Notes under the pieces: model-generated
Databases searched by the model: none
Told to the model about the DNA's origin: nothing
Seen by the model: the letters and a program-made list of their open reading frames with translations, nothing else
Position numbers and translations under genes: made by a program
Shown: piece by piece, positions 8,345 through 17,195 of the stretch
Numbering within the stretch: position 1 is the stretch's first letter
How the letters are laid out: every line of letters starts with the position of its first letter
Assembly: GCF_024168825.1 (NCBI RefSeq)
Contig: NZ_JALJWH010000001.1
Coordinates: 1,116,001-1,180,000 of the forward strand
DNA: 64,000 bases
Reading direction: 5' to 3'
DNA from: Paenarthrobacter sp. A20
Lineage (GTDB): Bacteria > Actinomycetota > Actinomycetes > Actinomycetales > Micrococcaceae

Positions 8345-9562
8345 ATGCGGGTACTCATGGTGGCTCCGGGGACACGAGGGGACGTGGCGCCCATGGCCGG
8401 GTTGGGAAGCCGCCTGCAGGACCTGGGGTACGAGGTCGCCATTGCCGCCAACCCCGCCTACATGCCTCTAGTTGTTGAGTCCGGCTGTGAGTTCAGGCTG
8501 CTGCCCGGGGACCTGACGGAGCTGATCAAGCAGCCGGCTCCCGGCGCGAAGGCCTCGCCCGGGAGCCTGCGTGGCTTTTGGCGGAAGCTCAGTGCTTACA
8601 TGGACGACGCCGCCACGGGGACCCTGGCTGCTGCGGAGGCCGGCGCGGACGTGATCCTGGCCAATTCGGTGGCGCCCTATGCCTATGACATCGCCGAGGC
8701 CTTCGGTATCCCGGCCATGGGGGCCCACCTTCAGCCGACGGAACCGAGTGCGGCATATCCGCCGGTATTGATGAATTCGGCCCGAAGCCTGGGGGCGTGG
8801 GGAAACAAGATCATAGGTGAGCGCGCAGCTGCTGGTCCGGCTCCCTACGACGCCCCCAGCGCGCGCCTCCGCAAGTCGCTGGGGCTGGGCAAGGAAAGCC
8901 GGGCAGCCGGTGAGCGCCGTCGTCGCAAAGCGCAGGCGACTATTCTCCACGGCATCAGTCCCTCTGTTCTGCCCAGGCCCGCTGATTGGCATGCGGGATT
9001 GGTGATGGCCGGATATTGGTGGCCGCCGGAGCGTTCAGGCTGGGAGCCCTCCGCGGACCTGGTGGACTTTCTCGCAGACGGTCCAGCACCCGTCTTCGTT
9101 GGTTTCGGCAGCAGTGCGCACATTGATCCCGGTTTCATCCTCGAGGCCACGCGTCGTGCCGGAGTTCGGGCTGTTGTGCAGGGCGCGGATGGCATGTTGG
9201 GCGATGATGCCATGGGCGTTGGAACTCTCCCGCACGAGTGGCTGTTCCCCCGCATGGCTGCTGTTGTTCACCACGCCGGCGCTGGAACCACCGCCGCCGG
9301 CCTGCGTGCGGGCGTGCCGTCGGTAGGCGTTCCCGTGTATACGGACCAGCCGCTCTGGGCCTCGCGGATCGCGACCCTGGGCGCCGGTCCCCAGCCGCTT
9401 CCGTACAAGAAGCTGACCCCGGAGCGCCTTGGTGACGCCATCGCCGAAGCCGTGACAACGCCGTCGTACGCGCAGCGGGCAGCTGAAGTGGCGTCCTCCA
9501 TTGCGCTGGAGGATGGAACCGTGCCGGTGGTCGAAGCCCTGCGGACACTCCCATCCAAGTAG
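8345..9562 (+). CDS. GT1/GT28-type glycosyltransferase
   Basis: A 405-residue transferase of the UDP-glycosyltransferase/MurG fold. The N-terminal acceptor half begins RVLMVAPGTRGDVAPMAGL, with the Rossmann-like start seen in sterol and macrolide glycosyltransferases. The C-terminal donor half has VHHAGAGTTAAGLRAGVPSV, the nucleotide-sugar binding signature. The ATG at 8345 is preferred because GGGAAAGGGA lies 5 bases upstream; the frame also opens further upstream. Acceptor and donor are unknown. Small-molecule glycosylation (natural product or drug inactivation) is plausible given control by a divergent TetR. No membrane segment is seen. Confidence 0.85.
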   Translation: MRVLMVAPGTRGDVAPMAGLGSRLQDLGYEVAIAANPAYMPLVVESGCEFRLLPGDLTELIKQPAPGAKASPGSLRGFWRKLSAYMDDAATGTLAAAEAGADVILANSVAPYAYDIAEAFGIPAMGAHLQPTEPSAAYPPVLMNSARSLGAWGNKIIGERAAAGPAPYDAPSARLRKSLGLGKESRAAGERRRRKAQATILHGISPSVLPRPADWHAGLVMAGYWWPPERSGWEPSADLVDFLADGPAPVFVGFGSSAHIDPGFILEATRRAGVRAVVQGADGMLGDDAMGVGTLPHEWLFPRMAAVVHHAGAGTTAAGLRAGVPSVGVPVYTDQPLWASRIATLGAGPQPLPYKKLTPERLGDAIAEAVTTPSYAQRAAEVASSIALEDGTVPVVEALRTLPSK

Positions 9563-9625
9563 CAGTACAGTGCGTCTTGAGCGCTCATAAGGGACTGTGC
9601 TGAGACTTAGTTGGGTGCGGGATAT

Positions 9626-9643
9626 GTGAAAGTACTGTTTCAC
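9626..9643. promoter_or_regulatory. candidate operator palindrome upstream of S9 peptidase
   Basis: GTGAAA (9626-9631) and TTTCAC (9638-9643) form 6-bp arms around a near-symmetric GTACTG centre, about 50 bases before the peptidase start. No regulator gene is adjacent. Confidence 0.3.
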
Positions 9644-9691
9644 TGTGAGTGAACCACTCTGTGATCGGCAGCACAATGCGTGTTGAATCGG

Positions 9692-11797
9692 ATGATGGAC
9701 TCTGCTGACACTCACGCCCAGGGCGAACAGCCCGAAACTCCCTTTCACGATCTTGACCACTACCTCGCCATCCCGCGGGTTGGCGGACTCACCCTCAGCC
9801 CCGATGGCAAGCGACTGGTCACCACCGTGACCACGCTGAACGGCAAGGGAACCGAGTTTGCCGCTGCGCTCTGGGAGCTGGACCCCAGCGGCCGGAACCA
9901 CGCACGCCGTATCACCCGCAGTTCCAAGGGCGAGGCCGGCGCCGTCTTTGCTGCCAACGGCGACCTCTACTTCACCTCCGCGAGACCCGATCCGGACAGC
10001 CCCGACGCCGACCCCGTGAACGCGCTGTGGCTGCTGCCCGCCGATGGGGGAGAAGCCCGAGTGGTGCACTCCCGGGCCGGCGGCATCGGTTCCGTCATGG
10101 CTGCGAAGGATGCCGACGCGACGTTTATCAACGCCGAGGTCCTGGCGGGATCCGCGGACGAAGAAAACGACGAGGAACGCCGCAAGGCCCGCAAGGACAA
10201 CAAGGTCTCGGCCATCCTGCACAGCGGCTACCCGGTCCGGTACTGGGATGCCGACCTTGGCCCCGCTGAACCGCGGCTCTTCGCCGTGGAGCAGGGCGAA
10301 GAGAAGGACCCTGGGAAGCCTTCCACCGTTGACGCCGCGGCACCGCTCCAGCTGCGGAACCTGACGCCGGGCGTCGGCAGTTCCCTGCGCGAGGCCAAAA
10401 CAGTGGTGAGCCCGGACGGCAAAACCATCTACACCAGCATGACCAAAGCGCTCGCGAAAGCCGACAGCCGCGAGGTGCTCGCCGCCGTCGACGTGGCCAC
10501 CGGCAACGTCAAGGTGCTGCTGGACCACGAGGGCATGAGCTATTTCCCGGGGCCCGTCAGCCCGGATAACAGCACGCTGGTTGTTGAAAGCGAAAGCGAT
10601 ACGACGCCCACCCAGGCTCCTGAAGTAAAGCTCCATCTCCTCAATGTCGCCGGCGGCGAGACCGCGGACCTGGAGCCGTTGGCACATCAGTGGGACCGCT
10701 GGGCTACCGTGCTCGCCTGGCTTCCTGACGGCAGTGCGGTTCTGGCGAAAGCGGACGACGACGGCGCGTCGCCGGTTTTCCGGATAAACGTCGCGGATGG
10801 CGCGGTCACGCGGGTGACGCAGGACGCCTCCGCCTATTCCGACGTCGTGGTTTCTCCTGACGGAACCACCGCGTACGCGCTGCGAAGCTCGTACGAGTTC
10901 CCTGCCGAAGCCGTGCGAATCGACCTCTTCAGCGGTGAAGTCCTCCGCTTGCAGGCGCCAACGGAGCGGCCCGCATACAAGGGCCGGTTGGAGCGGGTGG
11001 AGACCACTGCGGAGGACGGCTCGCGGGTGCCCGCATACCTCGCCCTCCCGGAAGGCGCGTCCGCAGAGGCCCCTGCTCCGCTCCTGCTGTGGATCCACGG
11101 TGGACCGCTGGGCTCGTGGAATGCGTGGACGTGGCGTTGGAACCCCTGGCTGCTGGTGGCTAAGGGTTACGCCGTGCTCCTGCCCGATCCCGCGCTTTCC
11201 ACCGGCTACGGCCAGGAGTTTATCCAGCGCGGATGGGGTGAGTGGGGCAAGAAGCCGTACACGGACCTCATGGCCATCACTGATGCAGTGGTGGACCGGG
11301 CGGACATTGACCAGACCCGGACCGCGGCCATGGGTGGGTCCTTCGGCGGCTACATGGCCAACTGGGTTGCCGGGCAAACCGACCGCTTCAAGGCCATCGT
11401 CACCCATGCCAGCCTGTGGGCGTTGGACCAGTTCGGCCCCACCACGGACGCGGCCCAGTACTGGCTCAAGGAAATGACTGCCGAGATGGCGATGGCGAAC
11501 TCGCCGCACCTGAACGTGGGCAACATCAAGACGCCAATGCTGGTGATCCACGGCGACAAGGATTACCGGGTGCCGATCGGCGAAGGCCTGCGTCTTTGGT
11601 ATGAACTACTCTCCTCATCGCAGCTGCCAGCTGACGAGAATGGCCAGAGTCCGCACCGTTTCCTCTACTTCCCGGACGAGAACCACTGGATCCTGCAACC
11701 GCAGCATGCCAAGGTTTGGTACGGCGTGGTGGAGCACTTCCTGGCGAAGCAGGTGCTCGGCGAGGACCTGCCGGTTCCTGAGGAGCTGGGGCTGTAG
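9692..11797 (+). CDS. S9-family prolyl oligopeptidase-like serine peptidase
   Basis: A roughly 700-residue cytosolic peptidase of the acylaminoacyl-peptidase/S9C type. The N-terminal two thirds form a beta-propeller of repeated TLSPDGK / VSPDGKTIYTS / SPDGTTAYAL blades. The C-terminal alpha/beta hydrolase domain holds the nucleophile elbow GGSFGGYMANW, the acid in VIHGDKDYRVP and the His in DENHWI. Starts at GTG 9680 and ATG 9692 or 9695 are all possible. No clear ribosome site is visible, so the start is uncertain. It probably cleaves short or N-blocked peptides. It appears monocistronic. Confidence 0.9.
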   Translation: MMDSADTHAQGEQPETPFHDLDHYLAIPRVGGLTLSPDGKRLVTTVTTLNGKGTEFAAALWELDPSGRNHARRITRSSKGEAGAVFAANGDLYFTSARPDPDSPDADPVNALWLLPADGGEARVVHSRAGGIGSVMAAKDADATFINAEVLAGSADEENDEERRKARKDNKVSAILHSGYPVRYWDADLGPAEPRLFAVEQGEEKDPGKPSTVDAAAPLQLRNLTPGVGSSLREAKTVVSPDGKTIYTSMTKALAKADSREVLAAVDVATGNVKVLLDHEGMSYFPGPVSPDNSTLVVESESDTTPTQAPEVKLHLLNVAGGETADLEPLAHQWDRWATVLAWLPDGSAVLAKADDDGASPVFRINVADGAVTRVTQDASAYSDVVVSPDGTTAYALRSSYEFPAEAVRIDLFSGEVLRLQAPTERPAYKGRLERVETTAEDGSRVPAYLALPEGASAEAPAPLLLWIHGGPLGSWNAWTWRWNPWLLVAKGYAVLLPDPALSTGYGQEFIQRGWGEWGKKPYTDLMAITDAVVDRADIDQTRTAAMGGSFGGYMANWVAGQTDRFKAIVTHASLWALDQFGPTTDAAQYWLKEMTAEMAMANSPHLNVGNIKTPMLVIHGDKDYRVPIGEGLRLWYELLSSSQLPADENGQSPHRFLYFPDENHWILQPQHAKVWYGVVEHFLAKQVLGEDLPVPEELGL

Positions 11798-11807
11798 AAG
11801 GCCTTCG

Positions 11808-12050
11808 TCAGCCCGCCGGCATCCGGTGGATTGCGGCGGCGTAGGCGTCGAGGACTTCGAAGATGCCGCGGTGCTGCCACACGCGGTTACGGCCGCGGCC
11901 TGACGATTCGGTCAGTACGCCGCGGTCCGTGAGGGCATCGAGTGCACGCAGTGCCGCCATCTCACCGAGCCCGGCCTTACCAACATTTACTGGGATAAGT
12001 GTTGGTAAGGATGACGATGTGCATGACGTCGCGAACTGCCGGGCTATGGT
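11808..12050 (-). pseudogene. decayed Fic-family gene, C-terminal remnant
   Basis: The minus-strand frame ends in ALDALTDRGVLTESSGRGRN then RVWQHRGIFEVLDAYAA. This is the characteristic C-terminal wing of Fic proteins (the region after the HPFxxGNGR core that ends in RNRVWQ...LDA). The catalytic core is missing: upstream of about residue 30 the frame loses all similarity and the next gene begins. Intact Fic proteins of this class are about 350-400 residues, so only about 50 remain. The gene was probably removed by deletion. A 36-bp inverted repeat sits where the missing part would begin. Confidence 0.6.
11975..12010. repeat. 36-bp near-perfect inverted repeat
   Basis: Two 15-bp arms (11975-11989 and 11996-12010) match at 14 of 15 positions around a 6-base loop CTGGGA. 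The core is TTACCAACA / TGTTGGTAA. It lies inside the Fic remnant and has no T-run, so it is more like an operator or a rearrangement scar than a terminator. Confidence 0.6.
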
Positions 12051-12103
12051 CACGCAGCAGAGCTGATGGCTCCGACGCGTGGCTGCCTCGTTAGGATGGG
12101 GGA

Positions 12104-12613
12104 GTGAATTCGACCTTTAGCCTCCGCCCTGCCCGCACCAGCGATGTGGCGGCTATCAAGAGGCTTGTGGCGCCCTTGGCCGAGGAGCGGATCCTCATGG
12201 CCAAGGAGACTGTGGCGTATTACGAGAGTCTCCAGGAATTCAGGATCGCCGAGTCTGATGCCGGTGAGGTCATTGGCTGTGGAGCCCTGCATGTGATGTG
12301 GGAGGATCTTGCGGAAATCCGTACCCTCGCTGCCGCGGACTCCTGGCGTGGGCGGGGCGTGGGGCACGTCCTTGTGGAGAACCTGCTGGAAGAGGCGCGG
12401 TTGCTTGGCGTGAGCCGTGTGTTCTGCCTGACGTTTGAAGTGGACTTCTTCAAGCGCCACGGATTCGAGGTCATGGCGGACCAGTCGGCTGTGGACCCGC
12501 AGGTGTACTCCGAGCTGCTGCGCTCGCATGACGAGGGTGTGGCCGAGTTCCTGGATCTTGCCCGGGTGAAGCCGAATACCCTGGGCAACACCCGCATGAT
12601 CAAGCAGCTCTAA
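12104..12613 (+). CDS. argA: GNAT amino-acid N-acetyltransferase (short ArgA type)
   Basis: A 169-residue single-domain GNAT enzyme. It resembles the short N-acetylglutamate synthases of actinobacteria, which make the first intermediate of arginine synthesis from glutamate and acetyl-CoA. The acetyl-CoA pyrophosphate loop is seen as WRGRGVGHVLVENL. The preceding strand reads EDLAEIRTLAA and the C-terminal part LTFEVDFFKRHGFEVM is typical of the group. The start is GTG at 12104. It stands alone, not with other arg genes, as is common for this type. The exact substrate is inferred from family similarity only. Confidence 0.75.
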   Translation: MNSTFSLRPARTSDVAAIKRLVAPLAEERILMAKETVAYYESLQEFRIAESDAGEVIGCGALHVMWEDLAEIRTLAAADSWRGRGVGHVLVENLLEEARLLGVSRVFCLTFEVDFFKRHGFEVMADQSAVDPQVYSELLRSHDEGVAEFLDLARVKPNTLGNTRMIKQL

Positions 12614-12783
12614 CGCCCTCATTCCGCACTCCCGGTAGCTGATTTCCCGCTGGAATGGCGTGTTGATCAACCCTGCCCGATTATGAGTGATTTAATACCT
12701 CTTTTCTTATCTAAAGTTGATGGATAAACTGGTCAAGGCTTGCTGGGGAAGCTTCCACCACATCGGTCAATTGAGAGAAGATC

Positions 12784-14232
12784 ATGCAGTCCCACGCGTC
12801 CTTTTCAGATGTTTCAGAACTCCAACTCAGCGTGCGCGGTCCAGTGTTCACGCCTGCCGATCCCGGCTTCGCCGCCGAAGTAGCGGCATTCAATTTGTCC
12901 ACTCAGCACCAGCCGGACCTCGCCTTCGGCGCCCTCGACGCAGAGGATGTCTCGGCGGCCGTTCGCTGGGCAGCCGAACGCGGTTTGCCCGTGTCCGTGC
13001 AGTCCACCGGGCACGGTGCCACCAACGCTATTGAAGGCGGCCTGCTGATCAGCACCCGCCGCATGCTCGAGCTCAGTATCGATCCCCTGGAGAAGACGGC
13101 CCGCGTGGGTGCGGGCGTGCGCTGGAAGGCTGTGGTGGAACTCGCCGGGACCTTCGGCCTGATGGGGCTTTGCGGTTCAACCACTGATGTTGGCGTGGTG
13201 GGATACACCCTGGGCGGCGGATTGCCCATACTGGGCCGTAAATACGGCTTCGCCTCGGATCACGTGATCGCGTTCGAGATCGTCACGGCGGACGGCGCCC
13301 AGCGCCGGGTGACCAAGGACGAGAATTCGGAGCTGTTCTCCCTCCTGCGCGGCGGCAAGGGAAACCTTGGCATCGTCACCGCCATGGAATTCCACTTGTT
13401 CCCGGCGGCTGATCTCTACGCCGGTGGGATGTACTTCGACGGCGGGTACGCCCCGGAAGTCCTGCGCGCATTCAGGGATTGGGTGCCGTCGCTGCCAGTG
13501 GAAGCATCGGCGTCCATGGCGTTCCTTCGACTTCCGGACATGGACATGATTCCGGAGCCGTTGCGCGGAAAATTCGTCATCCATCTCCGCTACGCCTACC
13601 AGGGCGACCTGGCAACGGCAGCGGAAGTCCTTGACCCCATGCGTCATTGTGCCCCGTTCATGATGGACGCCACAGGGCCCCTGGACGCCACCCAATTCGA
13701 CACGATCCACCAGGATCCGGATCAGCCGGTTCCGGTGCGGGAGCACGGTTTCCTGCTGGATCGGCTGGACGACCAAGCCGCAGACACCTTGTTGCGGCAC
13801 TTTGGCCCCGGCGTCGAAAGTCCTGTGTTGCTGGCAGAACTCCGTCTCCTGGGTGGTGCGCTGGCCAGGAGCGGAGACGGGGAGGACATCGTGGGTGGGC
13901 GCGACGCAGCGTTCAGCTTCTTCATGGGTGCGATCGCCGTTCCGCCGGTTATTGACATACTGCCGTCAGTCTTCAATGCCGTCCATGAAGACCTTCGACC
14001 CGCTGCGAACGCGGGGACCTTCGTGAACCTGCATGGCCACTTTGTGGACGCCGAAGACAGGGAGCGGCCGTGGCTGCCCAGCGCGCGGGAGCGGCTCCGC
14101 AAGGCAAAGGCTGAGCTGGATCCGAAGAACATGTTCAGCTTCGGACACGTGGTGGGGCTTCCGGTGATCGACCAGACGGTGCTGCTTGAAGACGTAGTGA
14201 CTGCCGGTGGCGACGCCGTCCTGAACAGCTAA
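12784..14232 (+). CDS. FAD-binding oxidoreductase, berberine-bridge type
   Basis: A 482-residue flavoenzyme of the PCMH/FAD_binding_4 fold with a C-terminal BBE segment. QSTGHGATN at about residue 76 is the usual position of the His that can bind FAD covalently. GGGLPILGRKYGFASDHV and GNLGIVTAMEFHLFP are the following FAD-contact strands. The C-terminus has RLRKAKAELDPKNMFSFGH, the standard BBE ending. There is no signal peptide. The ATG is preceded by GAGAGAAG. Likely an oxidase of a sugar or aromatic alcohol; the substrate is not predictable. A small gene follows after 12 bases. Confidence 0.88.
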   Translation: MQSHASFSDVSELQLSVRGPVFTPADPGFAAEVAAFNLSTQHQPDLAFGALDAEDVSAAVRWAAERGLPVSVQSTGHGATNAIEGGLLISTRRMLELSIDPLEKTARVGAGVRWKAVVELAGTFGLMGLCGSTTDVGVVGYTLGGGLPILGRKYGFASDHVIAFEIVTADGAQRRVTKDENSELFSLLRGGKGNLGIVTAMEFHLFPAADLYAGGMYFDGGYAPEVLRAFRDWVPSLPVEASASMAFLRLPDMDMIPEPLRGKFVIHLRYAYQGDLATAAEVLDPMRHCAPFMMDATGPLDATQFDTIHQDPDQPVPVREHGFLLDRLDDQAADTLLRHFGPGVESPVLLAELRLLGGALARSGDGEDIVGGRDAAFSFFMGAIAVPPVIDILPSVFNAVHEDLRPAANAGTFVNLHGHFVDAEDRERPWLPSARERLRKAKAELDPKNMFSFGHVVGLPVIDQTVLLEDVVTAGGDAVLNS

Positions 14233-14244
14233 GCGGTGTAGACA

Positions 14245-14433
14245 ATGAACAACCGCGTGACGTTCCCCGACTTCTCCGCTTTTCAGATCGACATCCCGCA
14301 TGGTTCATGGCCGCATGAGGCATCGTGGACGGGCGACCGCCATTCCGACCCCGACCTGTACTCGGCCTTTTGGTCCGAATTCCATGCGAGGCAGGAAACG
14401 GAGGCGGTGACCGCGCCACGGGCCGAGGAGTAG
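14245..14433 (+). CDS. small acidic protein, unknown
   Basis: A 62-residue frame starting with ATG 12 bases after the flavoenzyme stop and ending 25 bases before a strong terminator, so it would be the last gene of that transcript. It is rich in aromatic and acidic residues (WPHEASWTGD, LYSAFWSEFHARQ) with no membrane span. I recognise no family. Its position between a gene and a terminator is the main reason to regard it as real. Confidence 0.45.
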   Translation: MNNRVTFPDFSAFQIDIPHGSWPHEASWTGDRHSDPDLYSAFWSEFHARQETEAVTAPRAEE

Positions 14434-14458
14434 GACCGTGACCGGGAACTAGGAAGGA

Positions 14459-14498
14459 CGGAAGGGGTGGCTCCTGGAAGCTGCCCCTTCCGCTATTT
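14459..14498 (+). terminator. rho-independent terminator
   Basis: A 14-bp stem (14459-14472 with 14479-14492, including two G-U pairs) and a 6-base loop are followed by GCTATTTAA. It ends the flavoenzyme and small-protein transcript. Confidence 0.75.
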
Positions 14499-14587
14499 AA
14501 GCCCTGCGACCGCCTCAGGGCCTACCGTGGCCCGGGCCGCCGGTAGTAGGGTCAGAGCACCAGCCACAGCACGCCCAGGAGCATCCC

Positions 14588-15589
14588 ATGAAAAAGCTCA
14601 TCAATGATCCACGCGCAGTGGTGGACGAATCCGTCGAAGGCTTCGGCATGGCACATGCCGACATCGTGGACGTCCATCCCGAGCCCAAATACGTCATTCG
14701 CAAAGGTGCGCCGATAGCGGGCAAGGTCGCCTTGGTATCCGGTGGGGGCAGTGGTCACGAGCCGCTGCACGCAGGTTTCGTTGGGCTCGGAATGCTCGAC
14801 GCCGCTGTCCCCGGCGCTGTTTTCACCTCGCCCACACCCGACCAGATCATTCCGGCGACCGTCGCGGTGGACTCAGGTGCCGGCGTCGTCCATATCGTGA
14901 AGAACTACACCGGCGACGTCCTGAACTTCGAAACCGCTGCCGAGATGGCGCAAGCCGAAGGGGTGCACGTGCGTTCGGTCCTGGTGAACGACGACGTCGC
15001 GGTGGAAGATTCGCTGTACACGGCGGGCAGGCGAGGGGTTGGCGGAACTGTCATGGTCGAGAAGATCGCCGGTGCCTCCGCCCAGCGCGGCGACGACCTT
15101 GATACGGTCACCGCCATTGCCGAGCGAGTGGTGGCAAACGTTCGGACCATGGGCGTCGCCCTGTCCGGATGCACGGTGCCGCACGCCGGGACGCCGAGCT
15201 TTGAGCTTGCGGACGACGAGATCGAGATTGGCATTGGCATTCACGGCGAACCGGGCCGGCACAAGATCGCGATGGAAAGCGCAGATGCCATCACGGACCG
15301 GCTGCTGGAGCCCGTCCTGGAGGACCTCGCCTTGGCCTCCGGGGAGAAGGTTCTGCTGTTCGTCAACGGCATGGGCGGAACACCACAAAGCGAGCTGTAC
15401 ATCGTCTACCGACGCGCAGCCCAGGTCCTCGCCGAACGCGGCGCCATCGTGGAGCGTTCCTTGGTGGGTAACTACGTGACGTCCTTGGAGATGCAGGGCT
15501 GCTCCGTCTCCGTGCTCCGCCTCGACGACGAGCTCACCAGGCTGTGGGACGCCCCCGTCCACACCGCGGCGCTGCGGTGGGGAGCTTGA
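14588..15589 (+). CDS. dhaK: dihydroxyacetone kinase, substrate-binding subunit DhaK
   Basis: A 333-residue DhaK, the subunit that binds dihydroxyacetone covalently through a hemiaminal to His. This is seen as GIGIHGEPG at His219. The N-terminal SGGGSGHEPLHAGFVG (His57) is the other substrate contact. The complete length matches the PTS-dependent type rather than ATP-dependent fused kinases, because DhaL is a separate gene. The ATG has AGGAGC upstream. It is the first gene of dhaKLM, which phosphorylates dihydroxyacetone from glycerol oxidation using phosphoenolpyruvate through the PTS. Confidence 0.96.
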   Translation: MKKLINDPRAVVDESVEGFGMAHADIVDVHPEPKYVIRKGAPIAGKVALVSGGGSGHEPLHAGFVGLGMLDAAVPGAVFTSPTPDQIIPATVAVDSGAGVVHIVKNYTGDVLNFETAAEMAQAEGVHVRSVLVNDDVAVEDSLYTAGRRGVGGTVMVEKIAGASAQRGDDLDTVTAIAERVVANVRTMGVALSGCTVPHAGTPSFELADDEIEIGIGIHGEPGRHKIAMESADAITDRLLEPVLEDLALASGEKVLLFVNGMGGTPQSELYIVYRRAAQVLAERGAIVERSLVGNYVTSLEMQGCSVSVLRLDDELTRLWDAPVHTAALRWGA

Positions 15590-15591
15590 GC

Positions 15592-16248
15592 GTGGGCTTG
15601 AACGTTGATTGGGCACTTGACTGGTTGAAGCTCTCCGCCAAAGCGATGTCGGAGCACCGCATGGAGCTGATTGAACTGGATCGGGCCATCGGCGACTCGG
15701 ACCATGGCGAGAACATGGACCGCGGGTTCCAGGCCGTCCTCCAAAAACTCGATGAGACCCCGCCGGAGACACCTGGAGCGGCGCTCAAGGTCGCGGCGAT
15801 GGCTCTTATGTCCAAGGTTGGCGGAGCGGCAGGACCGCTCTACGGCACGGCGTACTTGAGGGCAGCCACCTCGCTGGGGGAAGCCGCCGATATTGGTGCC
15901 GAGGCTTTGGCGGAGGCCCTTGCCGCCGCGCGCGATGGCGTAGTGGCCCGGGGCAAAGCCGAGCTTGGCGACAAGACCATGATCGATGCGTGGACGCCCG
16001 CAGTTGAAGCGGCCCGGAAAGCCGTGGCAGGAGGTGCCGACCCGGTAGGCGTGCTGGAAGCGGCCGCAGAAGCTGCGGAGACCGGCGCCATGGCCACGGA
16101 TCCCTTGGTGGCCCGCAAGGGCAGGGCCAGCTATTTGGGGGAGCGCAGTGCAGGTCATCGCGACCCTGGCGCCGCTTCGACGGCGCTGCTTCTTCGCGCT
16201 GCCGCCGCCGCGGCTGGTTCCAGCGATACAGGAACAGACGCCGTATGA
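15592..16248 (+). CDS. dhaL: dihydroxyacetone kinase, ADP-binding subunit DhaL
   Basis: A 218-residue DhaL, which carries a permanently bound ADP that is rephosphorylated by DhaM and passes phosphate to dihydroxyacetone on DhaK. The nucleotide and Mg2+ site is seen as LDRAIGDSDHGENMDRGF, with the conserved Asp triad, and as SKVGGAAGPLYGT. The GTG at 15592, two bases after the dhaK stop, is chosen because it gives the normal DhaL N-terminus; the open frame extends 48 bases upstream inside dhaK. It overlaps dhaM by four bases. Confidence 0.95.
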   Translation: MGLNVDWALDWLKLSAKAMSEHRMELIELDRAIGDSDHGENMDRGFQAVLQKLDETPPETPGAALKVAAMALMSKVGGAAGPLYGTAYLRAATSLGEAADIGAEALAEALAAARDGVVARGKAELGDKTMIDAWTPAVEAARKAVAGGADPVGVLEAAAEAAETGAMATDPLVARKGRASYLGERSAGHRDPGAASTALLLRAAAAAAGSSDTGTDAV

Positions 16249-16922
16249 CCGTTGGGATTGTGGTGGTCTCGCACAGCAGCAAGATCGCCGAAGGCGCAGT
16301 GGAACTCGCCGCCCAGATGGCGCCCGACGTCGACCTCGTCGCCGCCGGGGGCACGGACGACGACCGGATCGGAACCAGCCTTGAGAAGGTGCTGGCCGCC
16401 GTCGAGCAGTCCCTGGTTGATTCCGGCGGCGACGGGGTGGTGGTGCTGACGGACCTGGGTTCCGCAGTGATGACGGCAGAGTCAGCCATGGAGTTCGCCA
16501 GTGAACCCGACTCCGTGCTGCTGGCCGATGCGCCCCTGGTGGAGGGACTCGTGGCCGCGGCCGTCGCAGCGCAGGGCGGTGCCGGCGTCGAGGATGTGCG
16601 AAAGGCGGCAGAGGCCGTGGGCTTCCGGGCCGCTGGGCCGGCTGAGGTCGCTGATGCGGGCAAGCCTGACGCGAGCGGCGGGTTCGAGCTCATCAACCCC
16701 CTTGGCATGCACGCGCGGCCGGCCGCGAAGATCGCCGGTGGCCTGTCCGGACTGGATGCGGAGGTGACGGTCAACGGCGTCGACGGCATGTCCATTATGG
16801 CGCTCATGGCGCTCGCCGCGGGCAAGGGCTCCACTCTCAGGGTCGAAGCTCGTGGCAAGGACGCGGTGAAGGCTGTTGACTATGTTGGGCGGCTGGTGGC
16901 GGAAGGGTTCGGCGAGCTCTAG
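16245..16922 (+). CDS. dhaM: PTS phosphotransferase DhaM with fused HPr domain
   Basis: A 225-residue phosphotransferase that rephosphorylates DhaL-bound ADP. Residues 1-125 form an EIIA-mannose-like domain with the phosphorylated His10 (VVVSHSSK). Residues 147-225 form an HPr domain with the active His156 (NPLGMHARPAAK). It lacks the enzyme I-like third domain found in the E. coli protein, so phosphate must come from a separate enzyme I. It overlaps dhaL by an ATGA junction and ends the operon. No regulator gene such as DhaR is adjacent. Confidence 0.94.
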   Translation: MTVGIVVVSHSSKIAEGAVELAAQMAPDVDLVAAGGTDDDRIGTSLEKVLAAVEQSLVDSGGDGVVVLTDLGSAVMTAESAMEFASEPDSVLLADAPLVEGLVAAAVAAQGGAGVEDVRKAAEAVGFRAAGPAEVADAGKPDASGGFELINPLGMHARPAAKIAGGLSGLDAEVTVNGVDGMSIMALMALAAGKGSTLRVEARGKDAVKAVDYVGRLVAEGFGEL

Positions 16923-17011
16923 ACGCGCCGATTTTCTGCCAAATATTGCTAAGTATGCTGATTAGTGGTGTTGTAGAGGTACAAGGTTCCTACTACGAAA
17001 GAGGTGCGACC

Positions 17012-17188
17012 ATGGGTGCCGACGACAAGATGGAGAATGCCGGCGAGAAGCTTGGCGGCAAGGCCAAGGAAGCTGCAGGCAAGCTGACGGACGACAAGGG
17101 CCTCGAAGCAGAAGGCAAGGGTGACCAGGTCAAAGCAGACCTCAAGGGCGCCGGCGAGAAGCTGAAGGACGCGTTCAAGAAGGACTAG
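17012..17188 (+). CDS. CsbD-family stress protein
   Basis: A 58-residue hydrophilic helical protein of the CsbD family (KMENAGEKLGGKAKEAAGKL, then DKGLEAEGKGDQVKADLKGA), commonly induced by general stress in Gram-positive bacteria. The ATG at 17012 follows a good ribosome site GAAAGAGGTG. The frame is open further upstream without similarity. An AAGTATGCT element near 16954 could be the promoter -10 box. It is followed by a terminator. Molecular function unknown. Confidence 0.88.
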   Translation: MGADDKMENAGEKLGGKAKEAAGKLTDDKGLEAEGKGDQVKADLKGAGEKLKDAFKKD

Positions 17189-17195
17189 GAATGTG

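Noticed and set aside
9035..11551. 838-codon minus-strand frame opposite the glycosyltransferase and S9 peptidase
   Set aside because: It spans two real genes and their spacer, with His/Arg/Gly-rich composition typical of antisense frames.
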